Shown one piece after another: positions 31,152-41,400 of a stretch of DNA of 49,104 bases. The position numbers were made by a program, and so were the translations under genes. The stretch is from Acidobacteriota bacterium (GTDB lineage: Bacteria; Acidobacteriota; Terriglobia; Acidiferrales; UBA7541). The notes under the pieces are model-generated. The model was not told the origin of the DNA, did no database searches, and saw only the letters and a list, made by a program, of their open reading frames with translations. Position 1 is the stretch's first letter. Every line of letters begins with the position of its first letter. The stretch is taken from contig JAJYLB010000031.1 in assembly GCA_021788095.1 (NCBI GenBank), forward strand, positions 1 through 49,104, written 5' to 3'.

Positions 31152-33349
31152 ACGAGAAAGAGACGGTCAGAGAGGAAGAAACCCGCGCCAACGAAACCCT
31201 CGCCCCCGAACGCTACGAGCTGTTCGCACCGCCCGCCTATCATTTCGATCTCGAGCGGCGGAACTTTCTGAAGGTGATGGGAGGCGGGGTGGGCGTTTTC
31301 CTGCTGGTGCGGAATCCCGCGGTCCTCGGGCAGGGGCGGGAGAGCGGCCAGCGGCGTTTCGGCAGACCAGCGCTCCCGGAGAATGTGGGAGCATGGCTGC
31401 ACATCGCGCCGGGCGGCGCCGTCACGGTCTACACCGGCAAGGTGGAGATCGGGCAGAACATCCGGACTTCGCTGGCGCAACAGGTGGCGGAAGAGCTGCG
31501 CGTGCGCCTCGACTCCATCACCATGGTGATGGGCGACACCGCCCTCGTTCCCTTCGATATGGGCACGTTCGGCAGCATGACCACGCCGGTCATGGGTCCG
31601 CAGCTTCGGCGGATCGCCTCTGCGGCGCGCGACACGCTGCTCGAGCTCGCGGCGGCGCGCTGGAAAACGGCGAAGGGCCCGCTCGTCGCGGAAGAGGGAA
31701 TGGTTCGCGATCCCGCTTCCGGCCGCCGGGTCGCTTACGGCGTTCTGGCGGAAGGGCAAACGCTGGCCAAAACCGTCGTCGCCGCAGACCCGCCGCTCAT
31801 CTCGCCCGAGAAGTGGACGGTGGCTGGCAAGCCGGTGAAGAAAATAGGCGCCACCCCCTTCGTCACCGGCCGTCACCTCTACCCCTCCGACATTGTTCGG
31901 CTGGATATGGTGTACGGAAAGGTGCTGCGGCCGCCGGCCTACGGGGCGACGCTCGCTTCCTTGGATGCCAGCGCGGCCAAGGCCCTTGCGGGCGTCGTCG
32001 TGGTTCAAGACGCGGATTTCGTGGGCGTCGTTGCGCCGAAACCCGAAATTGCGGAAAAGGCGCTCGCCGCGCTCAAAGCGACGTGGAATCCCGCGCCGGC
32101 GCAGCCGTCGTCGAAGGACCTCTTCGATTATCTGCGCAAGAATGCCGCGCCGGAGAACGCGCAAGAAGAAGATCGCTTCGCTCACACAGTCGGCTCGGTC
32201 GAAACCGGTTTGGCCGCGGCCCGTCAGACGTTCGCCCAGACCTACACCGTCGCCTACATCGCTCACGCTCCCCTCGAGCCGCGCGCCGCCGTCGCCGAAT
32301 GGCAGGAGGGCAAACTCACGGTATGGACGGGGACGCAGCGGCCGTTCGGCGTCAGGGACCAGCTCGTCGAGACGTTCCACCTGCCGGCGGACAGCGTGCA
32401 CGTCCTGATGCCCGACATGGGGTCGGGCTACGGCGGCAAGCACACCGGCGAATGCGCCATCGAGGCGGCCCGCCTCGCCAAGGGCGCGGGCAAGCCGGTG
32501 AAACTGATTTGGACCCGCGAAGAGGAGTTCACTTGGGCCTATTTCCGGCCGGCGGGCGTGATCGACGTGCGCGCGGGATTGGGAGCGGATGGCAAACTCG
32601 TGGCCTGGGAAATGATCAATTACAATTCCGGGCCGTCGGCCGTCAACACTCCCTACGACATTCCGAACCAAACCACGGGCTTCCACCCCACCAAGTATCC
32701 GCTCCGCCAGGGATCGTATCGGGCCCTGGCGGCGACAGCCAACCACTTCGCGCGAGAATCCGCCATGAGCGAACTCGCGCACATGGCCGGCGCCGACCAG
32801 CTCGACTTCCGGTTGAAACATCTCTCCGACGCGCGGCTGAAGACCGTTTTCGAGTCGGCGGCGAAGAGATTCAGCTGGCCGGGGAAGAAGAGCGAACCGG
32901 GCCAGGGCTTCGGCATCGGCGGCGGGATCGAGAAGGGCGGGCGCGTGGCGACGTGCGCGGAGGTGAGCGTCAACCCGAAGGACGGAAGCGTGCGGGTGCG
33001 CCGCGTCGTGGTGGCCTTCGAATGCGGGGCGATTGTGAACCCCGACGGGCTGAACGATCAGGTGGCCGGGGCGCAGATGATGGGCCTTGGCGGCGCGCTT
33101 TTCGAGGCCATCGAATTCGCCGACGGGAAGATCCTGAATCCGCGCTTCTCCCAGTATCGCGTGCCGCGCTTTAGCGACCTTCCCCGGATCGAGGTCGTCC
33201 TCGTCAACCGCGCCGATCGCCCACCGGCCGGCGCGGGCGAAACGCCCATCTGCGGCCTTGCGCCGGCGGTGGCGAACGCCATCTTCGACGCGACAGGCAT
33301 CCGCCTGCGCTCGATGCCGCTCGCCCCGCACGGCGTCAAGCAAGCCTAG
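31148..33349 (+). CDS. molybdopterin-binding subunit of a xanthine dehydrogenase-family enzyme (IorB/CoxL-like)
   Basis: The 733-residue large subunit would hydroxylate an aldehyde or N-heterocycle at the molybdenum site. Near the N-terminus, LERRNFLKVMGGG (about 35-47) is a Tat-type signal, so the enzyme is probably exported folded with its 2Fe-2S partner. Recognisable parts are YTGKVEIGQNIRTSLAQQVAEEL, the GSGYGGKHTGE loop (near 430) and the C-terminal PAGAGETPICGLAPAVANAIFDATG, with the Glu that serves as base in this family. It is shorter than single-chain xanthine dehydrogenases but normal for IorB-type proteins. The substrate is not deducible. No molybdopterin-insertion chaperone is beside it. 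Confidence 0.9.
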   Translation: MNEKETVREEETRANETLAPERYELFAPPAYHFDLERRNFLKVMGGGVGVFLLVRNPAVLGQGRESGQRRFGRPALPENVGAWLHIAPGGAVTVYTGKVEIGQNIRTSLAQQVAEELRVRLDSITMVMGDTALVPFDMGTFGSMTTPVMGPQLRRIASAARDTLLELAAARWKTAKGPLVAEEGMVRDPASGRRVAYGVLAEGQTLAKTVVAADPPLISPEKWTVAGKPVKKIGATPFVTGRHLYPSDIVRLDMVYGKVLRPPAYGATLASLDASAAKALAGVVVVQDADFVGVVAPKPEIAEKALAALKATWNPAPAQPSSKDLFDYLRKNAAPENAQEEDRFAHTVGSVETGLAAARQTFAQTYTVAYIAHAPLEPRAAVAEWQEGKLTVWTGTQRPFGVRDQLVETFHLPADSVHVLMPDMGSGYGGKHTGECAIEAARLAKGAGKPVKLIWTREEEFTWAYFRPAGVIDVRAGLGADGKLVAWEMINYNSGPSAVNTPYDIPNQTTGFHPTKYPLRQGSYRALAATANHFARESAMSELAHMAGADQLDFRLKHLSDARLKTVFESAAKRFSWPGKKSEPGQGFGIGGGIEKGGRVATCAEVSVNPKDGSVRVRRVVVAFECGAIVNPDGLNDQVAGAQMMGLGGALFEAIEFADGKILNPRFSQYRVPRFSDLPRIEVVLVNRADRPPAGAGETPICGLAPAVANAIFDATGIRLRSMPLAPHGVKQA

Positions 33350-33506
33350 GAGCGATCGCAAGGCTCCCCAATCAAGCTCGTCGAATTCCCGTGAACGGAA
33401 CCGGGCGCTGCTACGTATCTGAGTTTGATGCGGAACGGCGCGCCACGGGCCGCGCCGTCTGCCCTTTTCTGTTGCGGCGGTCTACACATCGGGCGAAGGG
33501 GGAGCG

Positions 33507-35957
33507 ATGTCTCTCTGGCAAGATCTTCGGTTTGGGCTGCGCCTGCAGGGGAAGGCGCCGGGCTTTGCGGCCATTGCGGTCGTGACTTTGGCGCTGGGGA
33601 TTGGCGCGAATACGGCCCTGTTCTCCGTGGTCAACGCAGTGCTCCTCGATCCCCTGCCCTACCGCCAGCCCAGCCGGCTCGTCGCCGTCTATGCCAGCCG
33701 GAAGCCTTTCGGCCATGCGTCGATCTCCTATCCCAACTTCCTCGACTGGGTGCACGACAACAGCTCCTTTTCCTCACTGGCCGCGTTTCGTTCGGATGAT
33801 TTCGAGCTGACGGGGAGGGGCGAACCCGAACGCGTGAAAGTGGAGATGGTATCGGCGGATTTCTTCCCGACGCTGGGGGTCGCGCCGGTGATGGGCCGGC
33901 AATTCACCGCGCAGGAAGACCATGTGGGAGGCGCGCCGGTCGTCTTGCTCGGCGGCGGATTCTGGCAGCGGAAATTCGGCGGCGCGCGGAATGTATTGGG
34001 GAAGACGCTCACGCTGGACGATACCGTGTACTCCATCGTGGGCGTCATGCCCGCCGATTTCGAGTACGCGAGCGGCAACTTCCATAGCCATGTCGACGTT
34101 TTCGTCCCTATCGGCCAATGGAACGATTCGACCTTTCGCGATCGACGGGTGGGGATGGGCATGGACGCCGTGGGCCGGCTGAAACCCGGCATCACGCAGG
34201 CTCAGGCGCAAGCGAATCTGGACGCCATTGCCGCGCATCTGGCCGAGGAGTACCCCAACGCCAACAAAGGTTCCGGCGTGGCTATCCTCCCGCTGCAACA
34301 GGATGTGGTCCACAACGTTCGCCCGTTCCTGCTGGTGCTGCTGGCGGCGGTGGCGTTCGTCTTGCTGATCGCCTGCGCCAACGTGGCCAATCTGTTCCTG
34401 GCTCGATCCACCGGCCGGACGCGCGAGTTTGCGATCCGAGCGGCGCTGGGGGCAAGCCAGGGGCGCGTGGTGCGGCAGTTGCTCACCGAAAGCCTGTTGC
34501 TCTCCCTGGCCGGTGGCGCGCTCGGCCTGATCGTGGCCGCGTGGGGAACGCATGCGGCGCTGGGCGTACTGCCCGGGGCGCTGCCGCGCGCGAACGAGGT
34601 GCATCTGGATGCGCGCGTGCTGCTCTTCACGCTGGCCATTTCGATTCTCGCCGGAATCCTTTTCGGCATGGCGCCGGCGCTGAAAACCTCGCGCGTGGAC
34701 TTGCACGAGACACTCAAGGAAGGTGGGCGGGGCGAGAGCGGCGCCCGGCACCGGACCCAGGCGGTATTCGTCGCGGTGGAGATGGCGCTGGCGGTGGTGC
34801 TGCTGGTTGGCGCGGGGCTGATGATCCGCAGCCTGATTGAGCTTTGGAACGTCAATCCGGGTTTCGAGCCGAGCCACGTTTTGACCTTCGGCCTATCTTC
34901 TTCCCAGCCGCTCGGCGCGACTCCGGACGAAATTCGCGCGGCTTTCAAACAAATTCGCGACCAGGTGGTCTCCGTTCCCGGCGTCCAGGCAGCTTCCATC
35001 AGCGAGGGCGCCACGCCCATGGCGGGCGATTCCGAGCTGCCGTTTTGGATTGCCGGGCACCCGAAGCCGGCCACGGAATCGCAGATGAACGTGGCGCTCT
35101 TCTACCTGGTCCAATCCGATTACCTTCGGGTCATGAAAATCCCGCTCCTCCGCGGCCGCTACCTCACCCCGGAGGACAACGAACACTCGGCGCCGGTTGT
35201 CGTGATCGACGAGCAGTTCGCCCGGCTGTATTTCGGCCGCCAGGATCCCATCGGCCAGCAAATCAATCTGGGAATCATCGGCACTTCGCCCGAAATCGTG
35301 GGAATCGCCGGGCACGTCAAGCAGTGGGGACTCGCCTCCGACGCGCGCAGTCCGATCCAGGCGCAAATGTATATCCCCCTATCCCAGACCCCAGACAAGT
35401 TCTTCACGCTGCTCGCCCACAGAGTGGGGATGATGGTGCGGACGCAGGGCGCGCCCGACCTGGCCATCTCCCCGATTCGGCGGAAGCTCGCGAGATTCAG
35501 CAGCGAGCTGGTGGTTTACGGCGCCCAGCCCATGAGCGGGATCATCGACGATTCCCTGGCGGCGCAGCGCTTCTCGATGATTTTGCTCGCGACGTTTGCG
35601 GGACTGGCGCTCGTCTTGACTTGTGTCGGGATTTACGGCGTGGTTTCCTACGTGACCGCGCAGCGTACCCACGAAATCAGTATTCGCATGGCGCTGGGCG
35701 CCGACCGGGGCAGAGTGCTACGGATGGTATTGTGGCAGGGGAGCAGGATGGCGCTGGCCGGCGTGGCGATCGGCCTGGTCGCGGCATTCGGCCTCGCGCG
35801 CCTGATGACGAAACTGATCTTTGGCGTGACCGCGCATGACCCCCTCACTTTCGGCGCGGTCGCCGGGCTGCTCTTTGCGGTCGCCCTCGTGGCTTGCTAC
35901 CGGCCGGCGCACCGCGCGACGCGAGTCGATCCCGCCACGGCGCTACGATATGAATGA
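33507..35957 (+). CDS. MacB/FtsX-type orphan ABC transporter permease, lacking the N-terminal helix extension
   Basis: The 816-residue protein shares the duplicated MacB-core/FtsX arrangement of the permease at 23277 but begins directly with SLWQDLRFGLRLQGKAPGF before the first membrane segment. FtsX bundles are seen at about 275-375 (VRPFLLVLLAAVAFVLLIACANVANLFLAR) and at the C-terminus (THEISIRMALGADRGRVL...PAHRATRVDPATALRYE). There is no PadR gene in front, and no ATPase. It lies between two molybdoenzyme operons on the same strand. GGGGGAGCG precedes the ATG. Substrate unknown. Confidence 0.88.
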   Translation: MSLWQDLRFGLRLQGKAPGFAAIAVVTLALGIGANTALFSVVNAVLLDPLPYRQPSRLVAVYASRKPFGHASISYPNFLDWVHDNSSFSSLAAFRSDDFELTGRGEPERVKVEMVSADFFPTLGVAPVMGRQFTAQEDHVGGAPVVLLGGGFWQRKFGGARNVLGKTLTLDDTVYSIVGVMPADFEYASGNFHSHVDVFVPIGQWNDSTFRDRRVGMGMDAVGRLKPGITQAQAQANLDAIAAHLAEEYPNANKGSGVAILPLQQDVVHNVRPFLLVLLAAVAFVLLIACANVANLFLARSTGRTREFAIRAALGASQGRVVRQLLTESLLLSLAGGALGLIVAAWGTHAALGVLPGALPRANEVHLDARVLLFTLAISILAGILFGMAPALKTSRVDLHETLKEGGRGESGARHRTQAVFVAVEMALAVVLLVGAGLMIRSLIELWNVNPGFEPSHVLTFGLSSSQPLGATPDEIRAAFKQIRDQVVSVPGVQAASISEGATPMAGDSELPFWIAGHPKPATESQMNVALFYLVQSDYLRVMKIPLLRGRYLTPEDNEHSAPVVVIDEQFARLYFGRQDPIGQQINLGIIGTSPEIVGIAGHVKQWGLASDARSPIQAQMYIPLSQTPDKFFTLLAHRVGMMVRTQGAPDLAISPIRRKLARFSSELVVYGAQPMSGIIDDSLAAQRFSMILLATFAGLALVLTCVGIYGVVSYVTAQRTHEISIRMALGADRGRVLRMVLWQGSRMALAGVAIGLVAAFGLARLMTKLIFGVTAHDPLTFGAVAGLLFAVALVACYRPAHRATRVDPATALRYE

Positions 35958-36005
35958 GAAGCCGGGCAGGTCCGTTTGGCATCGAATGAGGAGGAGCCAA
36001 AACCC

Positions 36006-36611
36006 TTGAGCGACCTCATCTCTCGCGGCTTTCGCGGCAAGCGGCGCCCGGCCGAGCCCGGCCGCGTTCCACCCGGACAGTACGAGACCCGGGACTTCCC
36101 CGTGCTTTCCGCCGGACCGACGCCGCGCGTGTCCCTGGCGGACTGGGACTTTCGCCTCACGGGGAATCTCGACCGCGAGCGGCGCTGGACGTGGGAAGAG
36201 TTCCGGGCGCTGCCACGCGAAAAAATCACCCGCGACATCCATTGCGTGACGAAATGGTCGAAGCTGGATACCGAATGGGAAGGGGTGTCCGTCGAAACCC
36301 TGCTCGAGGGAGTACAAACCTCGGCCGAGTATGTCCTGGCGTTTTGCGACGGAGGGTATACGACCAACCTTCCGCTTGCCGACCTCGCCGACGGCAAGGC
36401 TTGGGTGGTGGACACCTACGAGGCCGAGCCGCTGCCACCCGAGCACGGCGGGCCCGCGCGGCTGCTGGTTCCCCACCTCTATTTCTGGAAAAGCGCGAAG
36501 TGGGTGAGAGGCCTGCGGCTCGTGGATGAAGACGAGCCGGGTTTCTGGGAAGCCTTGGGCTACCATCATTACGGCGACCCATGGCGAGAGCAACGCTACT
36601 GGAATGACTGA
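36006..36611 (+). CDS. molybdopterin-dependent oxidoreductase of the sulfite-oxidase fold
   Basis: This 201-residue protein is a compact Moco-binding domain. Cys80 in DIHCVTKWSKLDTEWEGV is the residue that ligates molybdenum in sulfite oxidases and MsrP/YedY-type enzymes. It has no heme or dimerisation domain and no Tat signal, so it is probably cytoplasmic. I chose the TTG at 36006, nine bases after AGGAGGAG, because homologues start close to this point. A TTG at 35976 would place that ribosome site inside the coding region. It overlaps the FAD reductase gene by eight bases, which is its probable electron partner. Confidence 0.85.
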   Translation: MSDLISRGFRGKRRPAEPGRVPPGQYETRDFPVLSAGPTPRVSLADWDFRLTGNLDRERRWTWEEFRALPREKITRDIHCVTKWSKLDTEWEGVSVETLLEGVQTSAEYVLAFCDGGYTTNLPLADLADGKAWVVDTYEAEPLPPEHGGPARLLVPHLYFWKSAKWVRGLRLVDEDEPGFWEALGYHHYGDPWREQRYWND

Positions 36612-37383
36612 CGCGAAATCCCAGTCGTTCGCGCCGCCTCCGGTCGTCTGGCGCAAGGCCGAACTTCTCGCAATCCTTTCGGAAACCCCCAGAGTCAAGA
36701 CGCTGTGGCTTCGCGTTCCCGGCTGGCCCGGTCATCGCCCCGGGCAACACGTGGACGTGCGCTTGACCGCGGAAGACGGCTACCAGGCCGAACGCAGCTA
36801 TTCGCTCGCTTCCGCGCCTGAGCGGGAACTGCCCGGCAGGGAAAACGTCGCGTTGACCATCGAGCGGCTCGGCGATGGAGAGGTCTCGCCGTACCTGACC
36901 GAACAAGTGCGTCCAGGCGATCGGATCGAGTTGCGCGGGCCGATCGGCGGGTACTTCACCTGGGCGGCGGAGGACGGCGGGCCGCTGGCGCTCGTGGCCG
37001 GGGGAACCGGCGTCGTGCCGCTGATGTCGATGCTGCGGCACCGCGCCCGGCTGGCGCATCCGGCGCCGGCGTGGCTGCTGTACTCCTCGCGAAGTTTCGC
37101 CGAAATCATCTATCGCGAGGAGCTGGAGGGTTTGGCCGAAAAAGGAGACCGTACGCACGTCCTCCATACCCTCACGCGTTCGGCGCCGCCGGGATGGATG
37201 GGTCTGCGCGGCAGAATCGATCGCGAGATGCTGGCGACCCGCATACCGCCCGCCGCCGCGCGCCCGCTATGCTTCGTCTGCGGTCCGACGCAGATGGTAG
37301 AAACCGCCGCCAGCGCACTCGTGGACCTCGGCCACGATCCCGCTCGCGTGAAGACCGAGCGCTTCGGTCCCACCGGCGCTTGA
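36604..37383 (+). CDS. FAD-dependent ferredoxin reductase-like oxidoreductase
   Basis: The 259-residue flavoprotein belongs to the ferredoxin-NADP reductase superfamily. The flavin segment is ERSYSLASAPE (about 62-72), the nucleotide loop GGTGVVPLMSML (about 138-149) and the C-terminal CFVCGPTQMVETAASAL. It lacks a 2Fe-2S domain. Translation starts inside the sulfite-oxidase-like gene, an eight-base overlap, so the two are made together. The pair likely moves electrons between NAD(P)H and the molybdenum centre. Direction and substrate are unknown. Confidence 0.88.
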   Translation: MTDAKSQSFAPPPVVWRKAELLAILSETPRVKTLWLRVPGWPGHRPGQHVDVRLTAEDGYQAERSYSLASAPERELPGRENVALTIERLGDGEVSPYLTEQVRPGDRIELRGPIGGYFTWAAEDGGPLALVAGGTGVVPLMSMLRHRARLAHPAPAWLLYSSRSFAEIIYREELEGLAEKGDRTHVLHTLTRSAPPGWMGLRGRIDREMLATRIPPAAARPLCFVCGPTQMVETAASALVDLGHDPARVKTERFGPTGA

Positions 37384-37393
37384 TCCGTAGAGA

Positions 37394-37906
37394 CTAGCCG
37401 AAGGCGGGCTCATCCGCCGACGGCCCGTAAATCGAGGGGACCGGCACGTCATTCAGCCGCAGGTACACTCCGAGTTGGGCGCGGTGATGGATGGAATGGC
37501 TCAGGACAAAGGTGCGTAGGACGGCAGCCTTTGGCAACGTGAAGACGGCCTTCCCGCCGCTTAATAGGGTCCATGGTTTCCCGAATTCGGCGTCGGGCGT
37601 CGCGGCGATGACGGCGCGTGCCGCAGCCACGTTTTTGTCAAACTGCGCCAGCAGTTCCTTGCGCGAGGCAGCATCGGCAGGGCGCGCCGGCCGGCCCTCG
37701 GGCGGATTGACGTCGAGGCTTTCCGACTTCAGCGTGTGCTCGGTCCAGACCGGGATTTCCGCCAGATGCGCGGCCAAGCGTCCCAGCGTCGTGGATTTCT
37801 CGTGGGGTTTCCAACCGAATTTATCTTCGGGAACGCGCTCGAGGGTCTTGCGCGTATTCGCCATTTCGTGGTCGAACTCAGGCAGCAGGGATTGGCTCAG
37901 GGGCAT
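37394..37906 (-). CDS. DinB-family protein
   Basis: The ATG at 37906 (nine bases after GAGGAGG) gives 170 residues. The four-helix metalloprotein fold is visible from LLPEFDHEMANTRKTLERVPEDKFGWKPH, the first ligand histidine in LAAHLAEIPVW and the pair in LSHSIHHRAQLGVYLRLNDVPVPSIYGPS near the C-terminus. DinB relatives are thiol-transferases or of unknown role; many copies occur per genome in soil bacteria. It is convergent with the FAD reductase gene, with ten bases between the stop codons. An ATG at 37915 sits directly on the ribosome site and is unlikely. Confidence 0.87.
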   Translation of the reverse strand: MPLSQSLLPEFDHEMANTRKTLERVPEDKFGWKPHEKSTTLGRLAAHLAEIPVWTEHTLKSESLDVNPPEGRPARPADAASRKELLAQFDKNVAAARAVIAATPDAEFGKPWTLLSGGKAVFTLPKAAVLRTFVLSHSIHHRAQLGVYLRLNDVPVPSIYGPSADEPAFG

Positions 37907-38432
37907 CGGTTCCATCCTCCTCACAGCTTGGATTCTCCCGCTGGTGCTTCCGATTCGCCCGCTTTCGAAAAGCGGGAAACGGGTCGTTGAGGGAAGCCCC
38001 GGCGGCGGGCCGCTGCCGGAGAGAAAGATTTTCTTGCAAGCACGTCTGCCGAAAAGCCCCACCAAAGTGCTCCCCTCCTTTCGACGGCGGCCGGGAAGGG
38101 TTGTGGCCGAGCCAGCGGGTCCTCGTCCTGCGGAGGTAGTGTTTACATTTTGTGGGGGTTAATGCTGCGCAGGCCATTGACAGGTCCAGTACTTGTGGGC
38201 TGATAATTGTCAAAATGGAGACAGGGAAAAAGATTTCCTCTTTACAGTTGACATTATAGGCAATAATGGTCGCGTTACTATAAAGGCACCCCACGGGTTC
38301 TTACCGGCAGGCGCAAGGCTCGGCCCAGGGAAGAGAGTCCCCCTCCTTCTGCCGGGGCGAGGCGGCAGCAGGAATCGAAGGGCGGTCGGTAGTTCGCAGC
38401 CAACGCTCGCGAGTTCAAAGCGGAGGACCAAC
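37907..38432. other. long intergenic region with lower GC and a possible promoter
   Basis: About 38140-38290 is clearly more A+T-rich than its surroundings. It contains TTGACA (38177-38182), GATAAT (38202-38207), a second TTGACA (38248-38253) and TATAAA (38279-38284). The remaining ~220 bases up to the coiled-coil gene would be a long 5' leader. No gene is recognised. Confidence 0.5.
38177..38213 (+). promoter_or_regulatory. probable promoter of the coiled-coil protein gene, within an inverted repeat
   Basis: TTGACA (38177-38182) and GATAAT (38202-38207) are 19 bases apart. The -35 hexamer is repeated in inverted form as TGTCAA at 38208-38213, so the core promoter is framed by a dyad. Spacing is a little long for sigma-70. 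Confidence 0.4.
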
Positions 38433-41400
38433 GTGAGTCTTCTGAAGGGAATCTGGCGTCCCGATGAATCCCCTCGCAAAGGGCCGAACCCGCACGCGGA
38501 TTCCGTTCTCACCGAGCGCTTGGCCGAACTGCTCGGCCGCGAACTGGAAGAACTGCAAGACACTGCACAATCCGCGACGCAAAACTCTGCGCGCATCCCC
38601 GCCGTTGCGGGTGGCGAAGAGCGAGCGGCAGCCACATCTGACGGGCACCCCGAATTCGGGGTAGAGGCGTCCGAAGAGCGGCACCCGGGTTGGGCGGAGC
38701 ACCGGAAGACTCCCAAGCGAACTGGACCCTCCGGGGGATCAACTTCCATTGCGCGGGCAACCGAAACCGCACTCGGTCAGCTTCGGTCGGCCCAGCAGGA
38801 AATCGAAGCGAGCATACGAACTCGGGCGCAGGAGTTCGAGCAAGCCTTGGAAGCAGCGATTCATGGTGTGGAGCGCGGCGGCGCCGCACCCGCCAAGACG
38901 GCGGAGGATGCCGCCGAGCAGTTCCGCACCGAAGCCAGGGCGTGGTTCGACGAAGCGCGCCGCGAGCTGCGGGAACAACTGGAGATGTCGCGTGCGGCGA
39001 TTGAGGTCCAGCTCAGGGCTCACCACGCGGACCTGCTTCAAGCCGCCCAGCAGAGGATCGAGTCGTTGACGCAAGTCGCCGTGCAAACCGATGCACAGTC
39101 CTCTCGTCAAGCCGTCCAAGAACAAGTCGAGCGGTGGCTGAAGGAGCAAGGGCAGATTTCCCGTAACCAGACCGAGGCCGGTGCGCAGACCCTGGCGAAG
39201 GCTACCGCAGAAGCCATGGACCGGCTCCGGACGATGGAAGAGAGGATCGAGGCGAGCTTCCGCACCCAGGTGGAGGAATACCGCCGAACGGTGCAAGCGG
39301 CCACGCAGGCACTCGAGCAGAAAGGCATCAGCCAGGCGCAATTCCAGAACGCCGCCGAAGAGCTGCAGAAGGTCACCAGCGATATCCTCGAGCGCTCCGG
39401 GAAACGGATCGAGGAGCAAGCCGAGCGGGCGCTCGATCGGATCGGCGAAAAGCTGGAGACGGCGCAGCAATCGCTGGCCGCCGCCGCGCGCGCCGCGATC
39501 GAAGGCGCCCTGGAAGAGCGCCAGCAAAAAGCGACGGAAACGTGGCAGCGCAGCGCCAAGACCGCGGTGGAAGCCCTGACCGAGGCCGGCGAGCGAAACC
39601 GCGCCGAACTCGAAGCCGCACGGAAGGCGGCGGCAAAGGAGTTCCAAGACGCCGCGCAAGAGCAGGCGCGGCGGCTCTCTGCCCAGCTCTCCACGGAGAT
39701 GGAGAGCGGGGGGGCCCGCCAGCAGCTCTCCCGCTGGCTGGAAGAGCAGACAGCGGCTGCGCGGCGCCAGGCGTCCGAGGCCGCGCGCCAGATCGAACAG
39801 TCCGCCGGCCAGGGGGCGGCGCGGCTGGAGGCTATCGCCAAGGAAAGCGAAGCAGGGCTCGGAAAGCGGCTCGAGGAGCAGCAGCAGCATTGGCTGGAAT
39901 CCGCGCTGGAAGCCACTCGGAAGAGCGGGTTCGAGCGCAAAGTGGTGGAAGGGGCGCTCGCCGAACTCGAAAAGAGCACCCAGCAGTTTCTCGATCAGGC
40001 CACCCGCAGACTCGACGATCAGGCGGCGTCTTCCCACGAGCGGATGGCCAAGGAGATGGAAGCTGCGTCGCATAAACTGCTCGAAGGGGTGGAGGCTTCG
40101 CTCGAAGGGATCTCCTGGCAACACCGCGGCCGGCTGGCGCAATGGTGGGAGGAGCGGGCGCAGGCGGCGCGGCGGGAAGCGGAGATGGCCTCCCAAACCA
40201 TCGCCCAAAACGCTCAGCAGGCCACCAGCCAGCTTCGCGCCGCTCAAGGGGAAATCGAATCGGAATTGAAGAGCCGGGCGCGAGACCACCAGATGCGCTT
40301 GCTCGATTCCGCCATGGAAGAGATGCGCCGGGGCGGAGCGATCGAACGGGCGGTCGGCGAAGCCACACTTGCGCTCCGCCAAAGCGCCGACGAAGTGCTG
40401 GACCGGGCCACCGGCCAGCTTCGCGAGCAAGCTGAAGCCACGCGCAAGGGCCTGGAAAACCAGTCCCTCGCCGCCCGGCGGGAAGCCGGCGAAGAAATGG
40501 CGCGCAAGGTGGAACAGGCCCGGGCTTCGGTGGAAGGCGCCAGCAAGGCGCTGACCGAAGACTACCGGCGGCAGCTCTCCGTGTGGTGGGAGGAGCGGTC
40601 GCAGACCTCGCGGCGGGAAACCGAGGAGGCCGCGCAAGGGATTTCACGGTCGGCCAGGCAGGCCTCCGAACAGCTCCAAGCCATCCAACGCCAAATCGCG
40701 ACGGAACTCCAATCTGGCATGGAAGACTACCGCAAAGGGCTGCGGGAAGCCGCCGCGGAAGAGCTGCGCCGGCAGGGCTTCCAGAAGGACATCCTGGACA
40801 GCGTAGCCAGCGAATTGACCAACTCCGCGCAGGAACTGACGGCAAAGTCGAGGCAGCAGCTCGAACGCCACATCGAGACAACGCTGAACAGCCTCGAACA
40901 AAAGGCCCAAGGCTCGCGGCAGGCTTTCCTGGACGAGTCCCAAAAGCGCCTCGGCGAGTTGGTGCGCACGTCCATGGATGTGGCCACCGCCGAGTTCCAA
41001 AAGCTGCTCGGCACACACGCTCAGGAACTCGAACGCGAGCAAGAAGAATGGCTGCAGCGGAAGCGCGAAGCGGTGTGGCTGGAAATCAACAAGCACGCGG
41101 CCGAGGCCGGCACGCGCTCATCGCCGGGGCACGAGACTTCCAAGGACAGCGCGGCGAAGAAGGGTTCCGCAAGCGTCTGGGGAAAGCTGATCACCGTCAT
41201 GTTGGTGATCGCACTGGCAGTCGGGTTGACGATCACCTTCGTCAAACTCGCTCCGCGGCCTACCTTCGCGATGGAACTGAAGAACGATCCCCCAGCCGGC
41301 TTCGTCTACGAGAATCCCGCCTGGAGCCCCCAATTGCGCGCTCACCAGCTTCAACTCGCCCAGGCCTACTGGATGATCGCGATCAACGATCTCCAGCACC

